From: Certhia americana
Taxonomy: Eukaryota; Chordata; Aves; Passeriformes; Certhiidae
NCBI GenBank assembly: GCA_018697195.1
Contig: CM031864.1
Coordinates: forward strand, 29,501,668-29,565,667
DNA: 64,000 nucleotides
Direction: 5' to 3'
Shown here: piece by piece, positions 33,740 to 43,918 of the stretch
How positions within the stretch are numbered: the stretch's first letter is position 1
Layout of the letters: the number at the start of each line of letters is the position of its first letter
The notes under the pieces: model-generated
Databases searched by the model: none
What the model was told of the DNA's origin: nothing
The model's input: only the letters and a program-made list of their open reading frames with translations
Position numbers and translations under genes: made by a program

Positions 33740-34560
33740 TGGTATTTATACTACATTTTCCGTAATCCGTATTTCTAATTCTTCACACCATAACTATTAG
33801 CATGTGACTCTATTGCTAAGCCAACTTATTGCCACCCACCGCAGAAGATGCTGTGGCAAGGAAGGAGAAGGAAAAACCCAAAACCATGTGCTCCTCCATC
33901 TTGCCTTACTGGCTGCGATCCTAAAAACCCCATATCTCTAAAATTCTCACCTGTGATAAAGCCGCACTATTCTACTATCTAATACACACTCTTAAACTCT
34001 GCTTCATTACTGCCGAGCCTAAAGTCCTTTTTCCATGAACAAAGGTTAAAACACTCTGTCAAGATCTAAAATCGCTCAAACCTGCAAAGAGATTTCCCTC
34101 AGAATTCCCAGACTCCGCACATTACATGTCTGTTCAAGCCAACCCTGAAAAAACTTCCAGACAGTGAGGTGTGACATTTATTATTGCAATCTCATGTAAT
34201 CCGAATTTATACTATACTTCTCCACCTATTATCCATTTGGAAAGGTGGGGACTCGACTCTAACCCACGATAACGTGCCACCTCAGTGCAGAGCATGGCAG
34301 GCAGATGAGGAAAAGGAGGAAGCCCAAAGCCATGTGGACTTCTCCATCTTGGCTGCACCTGTCTGCCATCCTAAAAAAGCCCTATCTAAATTCCTCACCC
34401 GGTGATAAAGGTACACAACTATTTCCACTATCTAATCTACACTCTTGAAAACTCTGCTTCGTCCCGAAGCCTAAAGCCCTTTTTCACATGAACAAGGTAA
34501 AACCCTTGTTTTGTCAGATATTCTGAATCTCCTTCAACATTCTCTTAAAACCTTTATATG
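33740..34560. repeat. Tandem pair of a ~446-bp LTR-like unit
   Basis: Two diverged copies share, in order: GTAATCCG with a T-rich stretch, a purine-rich GAAGGAGAAGG-like tract, CCATGTG (33884 and 34330) with CTCCATCTTG, GATAAAG, CACTATCTAAT, ACTCTTRAA, CTCTGCTTC and CCTAAAGYCCTTTTT. The offset is about 446 bp. The style resembles the non-coding parts or LTRs of avian endogenous retroviruses, but this is from memory of the pattern and not shown. No retroviral protein frame is visible here. Confidence 0.55.
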
Positions 34561-34739
34561 GTATATTTTCTATCTATAACCTTTCCATAAGCAAAGGAAT
34601 GCTTTCTCCAAATTCCGCTCCAACAGGTTGGTACAGTGACAGCGTGGCGCTGCTCTGTCCCTGTCCCCATCCCGCTGGAGGATTCCGCAGGCCTGGTCGA
34701 GGGCGTGGGGGGCACCGTCTGGACCAGGGCTCTGGGTCG

Positions 34740-37700
34740 ATGCTTTGCCTCTGTGAGGGGCCCTGCTGGGCAATGGCTTGGGCCTTGGCCTTGTGGCTGT
34801 CACGGTTGAGTTGCCCGTGCTACAGCCAGGCCTCGCATGGCTTTCCATAGGGGCCCTCTTTCTGCTGTTCCCCAGCTGTGGCCTTAGTCTTCTTCACCTT
34901 GGCACATCTCCTTGGGCTTGTCCCCTTCCCAGCCGGTGTCTCACACTGAAGCGGCCATCCTCTTTCTCACTGGCATTGGCAGGAGGACTGCCGCTGCTTG
35001 AGAGCTTCTAACTATGTGTGTGAGGGGCTGCTGGGCAGCAGGGCCTGTGTGGGGCAGCTGCCTAGTCTCTGTGCCCCTGCTGCCGTGGCGCCGTCACCTG
35101 CCGTCCCTGTCCAGTGCCGCGGTGTCCCTCGGTTGTTGGCCCGTGTCCACCAATCAGTGCCGCCAACCTCCTCAAGGATGGCCGGGAGCCGCTCCACAGC
35201 CCGTGCAGCAGAGCTCTTGCCAAGGGCCCTGAGCTGTACAGGGCCGCTTCCCACGCTTGCTGCCTGCCCCCTGCGTCCCATGCCAGCATACGCTGCTGTC
35301 GCTGCCTCTCTTGTGGCCATTCAGCGGCACGCACTGGATCTCCTGGAATTCAGAGCTTTGCCATGGCTCATCTGCTGGCTGGGTGTCCCTGGAGCTGCCA
35401 GGCCACGATATATGCTGGGCAGGTCAGCATCTGCTCATCTTCCATGGAGCGCCGAGGTCCACCTGGAGCTGTGGGTGCATGGGTGGAGAGTGCTGGACAT
35501 TCCACTTCTTTGCAACTCTTTCAGTGCTCTGTCTTTCTCCTTGTAATCTGCTTTATTCCCATTTTGGGTGAACGCTGTGAAGTCCTGTTCTTTGTAGGCT
35601 TCTGGAATCTTGTTTCATCATACATGGCACAGGGGTCTCTCTCATCCTCGCTGCTGCTGCGCCTGGGAACTTCTGAGGTATCCCCCCTCTGCGTTGATTA
35701 TCCCTGCCAGAATGTGGCCTCGCTGCAAATTGTCCCAATGAGATTTCCACCTGGCCTGGTGAGGTCTGTGGGATAAAAGTTCCCGCAGAACACTGCAGGA
35801 GGAGAAGGCCTCGCCCTGCTGCTAGGGGCTCCTCTGGGCAGAGCAGAGGCTTGCTCTGTGGCTGTTCATGATGGAAGCTTCTCTTGCTCTCCCCAGGCCT
35901 CGCGTCGCCCCACAAGGTCCTCACCTTCTCCATGTTTGCAGCTCTGCTCCGGATCTGTTTCTCCTCGACACCACTTCATTGCTGTTCCCTTTATTCCCAG
36001 TCTGCTCCAGACTGATGCAGACCTTCTCCGCAGCATCTGGGGCTGCCTGGACTTCCCCCAGTGCTTCCCCTGTCCCCCTGCCCACGCGAGAGCTCCAGCG
36101 TGTTGGGCGAGGGGCTGGTGCACAGAAGGGCTGTTTGGGGCAAGCTTCCAGCTCTGTGCCCCTTTGCCGTTGTTGCCGTCCACTCGCCCAGCCTCCATGC
36201 CCTGAGCCATGTGTCGCTGTGTCCCCGGTTGGTGGCCGCGCGCCGGATTCACAGCAGCCACCCTTCTCAGATGGCACGGGAGCCGCTCCCAGCGAGTGCG
36301 GCTGAGCCTGGTCCAAGGGCACTGGTGCTGTGTGGTGGCACTGCTGGCTCGCTGCTGCGCCACCGGTGTCCCAGGGCCACAGAAACTGCTGTCTTTGGCC
36401 CGTTCTTCTGGCCGCAGAGCGGCATAACTGGATGCTCCTTGAATTCAGGAGCTGTGGCCATGGCAGCAGCTGCTGGCCTGGGTCTCCCTGGTAGATGGCA
36501 GGCCACAGATGTCTGGGCAGTCAGCATCTGCCTCTTCCAGTGCGAGTTGAAGGTCCACCTGGAGTCTGTGGTAGCGGTTGTTCACCAGAGGGTGATGGAT
36601 CGTGATGGCATTGGTACTTCTTTAAACAATTCTTGTCTGTTCCGGTTTTTCTCCTTGGCAGCTTTGATCCCATTTTGGGGAGCACGCTGTGAGGGTCCTG
36701 TGCTTTTGTAGGTACCTGGAATCCTGGGTCATTAATTACAGGGCACTGTGGTCACTTGCAATCCTCCTGCTGAAGGAGGGGAATAATCTGAGGTGTCCAG
36801 CTCCGCATCAGATCCCTGCCATGAATGGCCCTCAGCATGCAGATTTGTCCCCCTCGGGGAAGTTCCCAATGGCCTGGTGAGTGGCTAGTGGATAATTCAC
36901 CCAACAGCCTGCAGAAGTGGCGGCCTCTGCCCTGCTGTCCATCCTGTTGCGTCCTGTGGTCAGCGCAAGGCTTGCTCCTGTGGCTGTGCGTGAGCGAAGG
37001 TTATCTGCTCTCCCAGCCTCGTTTCGCGTCACAGAGGTCCACCTCACTCTCTCCCATGTTTGCAGCTCTGCTCTGGGCTTGTTATTTCTCCGGGACAGCT
37101 CGTTGAGCTGTCCCCCTTCCCAGTCTGTCTCCAGGATGCTGCAGGCCTTTCTCAGGAACGGGTTTGCTAGGACTGCACCCTTGCTTTGATCCCCTGTCCC
37201 CTGCCTCACCCGGAGCTTCCAGCGTGTTTGGGCGAGGGGCTGGGGGCCCAGAAGGCTGTGTGGTTTAAGCTGCCGGCTCTGGTGGCCCCTGCTGCCGTCG
37301 TTGCTGTCACTGCCTCCATTGCCCTAGCCAGGTGTCGCTGTGTCCCCGGTTGGTGGCCGCGTCCGCCGATGCACAGCCTCCAGAGCCACCTTCCTCATTT
37401 CACGAAGCGCCTCCACAGACCGAGTGAGGCTGAGCCTGGCCAAGGTCCCTGGGGCTTTTTGGTGCCCCTAGGCCCAGCTCTCTCTGCTGCACCTGCATCC
37501 CAGGGGCATGGCCAGCAAGAGCTGCCTGTCTTTGCCATCTCTTCTGGCCAGGCAGCGGCATGAATTGGTGGTGCTCCTTGAATTCCAGGAGCTGTGCCAT
37601 GGCCGCCGCTGCGGTCTGTATGTCCCTGGGAGCCTGCCAGGCCCCGAGATGTGCTGGGCAGCTCAAATATATCTGGCCTCTTCTCCTTCGCAAGCGGCAA

Positions 37701-38700
37701 GTCCGAGGTCCACCTGGATCTGTGGTAGCAGGGGTTCACTCAGATGGTTAGGATCTGATGGCCGTCCTCTTCTCCTTTGACAACTCTTGAGTGCTCCCGT
37801 CCTTTCTCCTTGGCTCTGTTGAACACCATTTTGGGAGAACGCTCTGAGATCCTGTGCCTTTGTTATGTTCCTGGTCTTGGTTATACATGACCGAGCACAC
37901 GGTCATCGCATCCCTCGCTGCTATATTATTGGGAATATTCCTTAGGCGCCCATCCGCTCTCAAGTAAGTCCCTTATATGAAGGCCTCTCGCTCAATTGTC
38001 CACAGTGGGTAAATGTCCAACGGGCTTGCTGAGGGGCTATGGGATAAGTGAATCACCCAGCACAGCTGCAGGAGTGGGTCGTCTAGCCCCTGCTGCTGAG
38101 GGGATCCTTGTTGGCAGAGGGCAAGAGCGCTATGCTCCCCTGTGTGCTGGCATGAGGGAAGGTTCTCATTGCTCTCCCCAGGTCCCGCGTGGGCCTCACA
38201 GAGGTCCTCATTTCTCCTTGTCTGCAGCTCTGCTCTGGATCGTGTTTCTCCTCAGACAACCACTTCATGGCTGTTCCCTTCCATCTGGCTGCCAGACTGT
38301 GCAGGCCTTCTCCTCAGCATCTAGGGCTGCCAGCTGCCCCCAATGCTTTCCCCATTCCCCCTGCCCACCGAGAGCTTCCGCGCTTGGGCGAGGGGCTGGG
38401 GCACAGAATGGGGCTGTGTGGGGCAGCTAGCCAGCTCCTGTGTCCTGTTGCCGTGGTTGCCGCACTGCCTGCCATGCCTGAGCCAGGTTCGCTGATGTCC
38501 CCCAGGTGTGGTGGCCGCGTCGCCGGCTCACAGCCGGGCCACCCTCGCAGGATGGCACGGGAGCTGCTCCACAGCGAAGGGCGGCTGAGCCTGCCAAAGG
38601 GCCCTGGGGCTGGTGTGGTGCCGCTGCCCCGGCTCTCTGCTGCTGCCGCCTGTGCACCATGGCAGCACAGTTGTCACGGTGCTCCTCAGCTTCCTCTTAG
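34740..38700. repeat. Tandem array of a ~1.1-kb unit (about 3.5 copies)
   Basis: The same ordered blocks recur. A TGTCCCCGGTTGG-like block is at 35123, 36220, 37341 and 38496 (spacing 1097, 1121, 1155). The GGGAGCYGCTCC block that follows it is at about 35180, 36280 and 38560, with a weaker match near 37400. A GAATTC-GAGCT-GCCATGGC block is at about 35346, 36440 and 37578. An AGGTCCACCTGGA block is at about 35454, 36550 and 37706. A TTTCTCCTTG with CATTTTGGG block is at about 35534, 36648 and 37806. Copies differ by many substitutions and indels, so the array is old. The left and right copies are incomplete. Frames up to about 220 codons exist but change from copy to copy. I do not recognise the unit as a known satellite or gene. 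Confidence 0.85.
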
Positions 38701-40347
38701 CTGCCGTGCCCTAGAAGCTCGGGCATCTGTACCGGATAGAAGATTCGGATGAGGTGGCCCTGTAAGGGTGCCAAAACGGCCTCCCTGGCACAGCAAGCTT
38801 CCCTTCTGATTGGGCAATTCCACAGCTCCCCACCCCGATGCAGCTTCGTTGCTTCCCCATCCCTCACCTTTGCCTCCTCCAAACATCAGCCCCTCTTCTG
38901 GGCTGCAACGTGGTAGCTCGTGCTACCCCTCGTCCTGGACATCTGTGTCACTCTGATGTTGCCGTCCTCCCGGGAAGATGCTGTCTTTCTCCTGACTGAG
39001 CTGCTCTCCTGTAGTGGGCAAATCCCCCAGACCGCCTTTGTCTCCCTTTTACCCCCTCCTGGTCGGTGGCACTGCCCAGGTCACAATGGGATCCGGCTAC
39101 ACGCAACCCCGCACCTCACAAAGGGGAACCGCCTGCGGTTGGGGTCCCGGCTGTCCCAAGGGTTGTGGGCCAGTGTACGTTGTCCATTCCTCCACTCTAG
39201 AATGCATAGAAGACCAGACAACGTCACATGCTTCAGGATGCAAAGTAAAAGAATCTGGAGATGAGCTGTTGCAAGAGAACTTGGAAAAAAAAGGCAATCA
39301 AATACCCATAATGGCCGGGAGTACTTCAGTGACTCTTTGCCTTCCGTTGAATTCAAAATCTTTCCTTCCTAAAGTGATTGGAAGTAAAAGACTGAGTATT
39401 TCTGTATTTTACCCTCTCAAGAGTGCCTTTTCCTTGTTGTATATTTTATCTATGATTACCAGAATTGGTTCATCTCATAAGAGGTACAAACTGCTGAAAT
39501 GCTCAGAATTGCTGTGATGTCTGGGCTGAAGCTGGCTTTCAATATGATTCCGGTCAGGATCCCCTTAGGCTCAGCTATGTAGTGACAGAAACTCATGCTG
39601 TAAGCTTGACTAGTCAGAGGTACTGGCTAAAGGAGTCAGTCTTTGAATGCTTCTGAATATTTCACATCCCTGTCTGCTGCTTTTCTGGGCACAGGTGTAG
39701 TCCCAGGGGCTTGAGACAAAGCGCACTGGAAAAATTCCTGGTGCCATTGCTGCCTTCCTGTAGGACACAGGGAGAAGGAGGTTGTTTCTCTTACAGAGTG
39801 CTTTTCCCAGGCTGGACTCCTTGGGCTTGCACTACAAGGAAGAATTGAGGAGCTTCATAGCCCCTGCATCGATCCTCTGTGCAGCTCTTGGATCCTTCAG
39901 GCTGTTTCTGGGTTTGCTGGGCATCTCCTGGGTCTTCTGGGCACCTCCTGGATTGTCTGGCCAGCCCCTCCATCCTCTGCAGTACATTTTGGGACAAGCT
40001 AGAGTTTTCTCAATCTATTGTGCCTGAGCTATTGGAGGCTAAATATGTATTTTAGGGAAGGTGGGAGGCATGGTTGGAGGAAGGAAGGAAGGGAAGAAGG
40101 CAGGCAAGCCTTCAGTCCAACATTCTGACCAGGACATTGCACAGGAATGTGATCCTGCTGCGAGGACCTGGGAGAGCATGTGGGAAGAAGGAATTACCCC
40201 CTTTTTGCAGTTAGAGCATCTTAAAGATGGTCCAGAGCACAGCATCACTCACCTCACCAGATGGATGCCTGACAAAGCTGTCACTATCCCACTCCCTGAT
40301 CCCAGGTGCTCCTTCCCTCTGGATTTCCCTCTCTTGGCAAACTTGCC
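38701..40347. other. Unique sequence between the 1.1-kb array and the gap
   Basis: The 38.7-39.2 kb part is GC-richer than what follows. A 167-codon + frame at 39014-39517 starts with a non-ATG or weak codon and has no domain. A GGAA-rich purine tract is at 40076-40102. Confidence 0.45.
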
Positions 40348-40847
40348 NNNNNNNNNNNNNNNNNNNNNNNNNNNNNNNNNNNNNNNNNNNNNNNNNNNNN
40401 NNNNNNNNNNNNNNNNNNNNNNNNNNNNNNNNNNNNNNNNNNNNNNNNNNNNNNNNNNNNNNNNNNNNNNNNNNNNNNNNNNNNNNNNNNNNNNNNNNNN
40501 NNNNNNNNNNNNNNNNNNNNNNNNNNNNNNNNNNNNNNNNNNNNNNNNNNNNNNNNNNNNNNNNNNNNNNNNNNNNNNNNNNNNNNNNNNNNNNNNNNNN
40601 NNNNNNNNNNNNNNNNNNNNNNNNNNNNNNNNNNNNNNNNNNNNNNNNNNNNNNNNNNNNNNNNNNNNNNNNNNNNNNNNNNNNNNNNNNNNNNNNNNNN
40701 NNNNNNNNNNNNNNNNNNNNNNNNNNNNNNNNNNNNNNNNNNNNNNNNNNNNNNNNNNNNNNNNNNNNNNNNNNNNNNNNNNNNNNNNNNNNNNNNNNNN
40801 NNNNNNNNNNNNNNNNNNNNNNNNNNNNNNNNNNNNNNNNNNNNNNN
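40348..40847. other. Assembly gap (500 N)
   Basis: Exactly 500 Ns, the usual placeholder length for a gap of unknown size. It lies about 1.65 kb right of the 1.1-kb tandem array. Confidence 1.
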
Positions 40848-41218
40848 CCATGTCTTGGAAGCAGCTTTACATGCAGCAACTTGTAGGAATCAAAGCTGTG
40901 ATGCCCACAGGACACCAGTGACATGTAAATCCATTTCCCTCTGAAGCTGAAGCCAGCTGGGCCAGGAGGTCACTGTGGAGTGATGGCAGATGTGAGCAAC
41001 CGTGAGGCTGCTCCAGCAGGGCACTGCTTCTCTCCAAGGGGCTGAAACCATTATTTATTACCTGGATGTGATAAAAAGAATGCATCCTTGTTCACGGCAG
41101 CCTGGAATCCTCCTTCCAATAGTTTGATAACCTCCTGTTGATTGGAGCCGATCACAGCACACCAAAAAGTGTTTGCTGGGTCTTGGCAGCAAAGCTGCAA
41201 AGCAGAGTGTGGTGGGAA
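40848..41218. other. Spacer after the gap
   Basis: Nothing recognised. Confidence 0.4.
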
Positions 41219-41472
41219 ATAATAGAACAGGGGAGATTTCAATGTGTTATGAGAAAGAATTTCTTCACCCAAAGGTTTGTCAAGCACTGGAACAGGCTTG
41301 ACATGTCCCATATGGAAGTGACAGAGTCCCCATCCCTGGGGGCATTTAGAATATGTGTAGCTGCGGCGCTTTGGGCCATACTGTAGTGATGGGTACTCTA
41401 TTAATGGTTGGTCTGAATGGTATTGAAGGCCTTTTCCAGCCTTATCAATTCTATGGTTCTATGATTCTATTA
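41219..41472 (+). mobile_element. CR1 LINE 3' end with intact octamer tail
   Basis: AAGAATTTCTTCACCCAAAG, CAAGCACTGGAACAGGCTTG, CCCCATCCCTGGGGGCATTT and CCTTTTCCAGCCTTATCAAT lead into ATTCTATGGTTCTATGATTC. This is the best preserved terminus in the window, so probably one of the younger copies, of a different subfamily from most others here. Confidence 0.9.
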
Positions 41473-43708
41473 CTTGAAGCCATGAGGAAGCTGTCATGGA
41501 ACATAAAATGGGGATGGTTTAAAAATCAGAGAAGAGAAAGCCATGGGAAGGGATTTGCAGGAAGGACACAGAGACAAGTTCATCCTGTTGCAGCAGGAGA
41601 AGCATCATCAAAGGGACCAGATGATGTCTGCTCAGAAGCTATAAAGAGATCAGGGCTGGAATTCTTTTTCTAGCACAGGCCACCTAAAGTAGCTCCAGGC
41701 TGGCAAGGTGCCATGGGATCCTGGTGTTGCTGATCCCCCTCCAGCCATGGTGAAGGTATCTGTGAGGTATTTGGGGTATCTGTGGGGAGGTCCCTCCCCA
41801 TGCCCAGCTCTTTTCCAAAAGAACAAGAAATGCTGCAGAAGAAAAAAGGGAATTGTGATGATTGTAATTCTCCCCTTCAGCCTCTTGAAATAGGGGAAAA
41901 TACAGCAAAGTATCCTCCCTGATTGTCTGTGAGGAAAATTTTCTCCTGGGCTGGTTCTACCCACATCAGGCTGAACCCAGAGCCAAGGAAAAGTCTAATG
42001 GGATGCTGTACACTAGGAAAGCACAAAGTTTTATGGCTTGGGTGAGAAAATTAGAGATGTTACAAAATCTATAGCATGCAGGGAAGTGCTTTTTTCTTTT
42101 TTTTTTTTTTTTTTTTTTGTTGTTGTTGTTGTTGTTGTTGTTTAAATTTTGTTTTTCTATGTGAAGTTCTTTTACCTTTGCAGTCTCTGGACTGCTTTGA
42201 GATCCGCCTGGTATTTTCCCTGGTTACCAATGTTAGGTCATTGAATAAACTCTATGTTACCTGCCCACAGAGAAGCAACAGTGGGAGGAAATCCAAATCA
42301 TACCCTGTCCAAGCTTCTCCCAGACCCATTGCAGGAGCTGTCAGAGACACAAAGGCATATGGGAGACCAAATTACAGGCTCAGAGCAGGAGTAATCCTGG
42401 CTGGACTTCCCTTGGGCTGTCAGGAGAACCCCCCACCAGCCCCATGAGTCATTAGGAGAAGGCAGCTGGAGCTTCTCTCCTGAGATTTTTGGAGCATATC
42501 CAGGGCTAGCTCCTGGGCATCTGTGCCACAGCTGCACTGGAGCTGTGGTACATCAACATACCAGCAACTGGGCAGACTGGGATCGGGATCTGGGTGGGGG
42601 GAGACTGGGCAGGCTACACATCTGAGGCCACCTGGGAGGAAAATGTAGGAAATAAATACTCCAGTGTTTAGGAATGGCACAGCAAATCTCAGTGCCAGCT
42701 TTGATGCAGGGAAAAAGGTGATTTTGCTTTCATGCAAGCCTGATTCCACTTATGGCCATGTGCACACCAGCACCAAAGAGTGTGGCCAAATGACCTGTCC
42801 AGCCATCATCTCTTGTGATAACTCAAGGCAGCCCTAAGGTGGAGGTGACACAGACTCTTTAGGTTCTGGTCACTTCTGATAGCAGGAGACATATCCATCC
42901 CCATAGAGAAAAGCATTTTCTCTTGTTTGGAGATGGAGAAACACCAGTTTCTAGTTTGATTTTTTCTTTATGATTATTTTAATACTGACACTGCTGCACC
43001 ATTCAAGGTCCTTTCTTGCTTTCAATTTGTTTACCCCTCATTCCAGGCACTTGGTCCCATTGCTCAGCACTTGATTGTGGATTTAAAAGTGGAAATCCTC
43101 CAGTGCTTTTCAAAGCAGAGCCATCATCCTCTGGGCTTGGCTGAACCTTGGGCACTGTATTTTACCAGGTCCCACTTCAGTGGATCCAGCTGCTGTTCAG
43201 ATAAAAAGTGGGAATTGATATGAGGATCACATCCTTTGACATTAGAGCTTTCCCTGTGGCACTTCCACGGCTCTGTCTCTCTCAGAGACCATCATCCCTG
43301 GTCTGTGTCCATGACCTACAAACCCAGAAAAGCTCATGTGGAAAGCTCATGTCTCAGGTGGGCAATCTCAATTATAAAATGCACAGCCTCTTTCAAAAGA
43401 TCAGCTTAAAAACACGTGGTAAGTATAGCTGGGAGCCCAATTCCTCCTCTGAAGGCTGAACTTCTGAACTGCAGGTAATTACTACTCTTTTCCTCCCTTT
43501 GATGGCATCTCCTATCTCAAGCTGTAGAAACAATATGTAGGTGCTTTCAAGTTTAAAATAAGTGAACATCTCTCAGCGTGGCTGTGAGTTAAAAAATACC
43601 ATCTTTGTGCTTCCAGATGAAGAGCCCAAGGCTGAAGAGCTGGAGGTGTGTGGGCTCCCATGTGGCGGGTGAGTCACCAGCAGAGCCAAGGGCAGGGTCA
43701 TGTCACAG
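41473..43708. other. Non-coding spacer
   Basis: It holds the T/GTT tract at 42090-42143. No exon is recognised. Confidence 0.45.
42090..42143. repeat. Poly-T tract plus (GTT)n microsatellite
   Basis: About 29 bases almost all T are followed by eight GTT units. It is likely to vary in length between individuals. Confidence 0.95.
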
Positions 43709-43918
43709 CAAAGCATGAGGGTGATAAAACACTGGAGGGGAGTGGAAGACTGACACAGGTTTCCCAGAAATGGGGTGGATGCCCCATCCCTGGAAACATC
43801 CAGGGTCAGGTTGAGGGCTCTGAGCAATCCGACCCAGCTGAAGATATGTCCCTGCTGGTTGTAGGGTGGTTGGGACATTGAAAAAGTCCCTTTCATCCCA
43901 CACCATTCTGTCATTCCA
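43709..43918 (+). mobile_element. CR1 LINE 3' fragment, diverged
   Basis: TGACACAGGTTTCCCAGAAA, GATGCCCCATCCCTGGAAAC, ATCCAGGGTCAGGTTGAGGG and CACACCATTCTGTCATTCCA follow CR1 order, with extra small insertions. Confidence 0.8.

Noticed and set aside
35114..36711. Frames of 216-220 codons in the 1.1-kb array
   Set aside because: Reading frames are not kept from copy to copy because of indels, so protein coding is unlikely.
40061..40944. Frames of 200-286 codons across the N gap
   Set aside because: They consist mostly of unknown bases.
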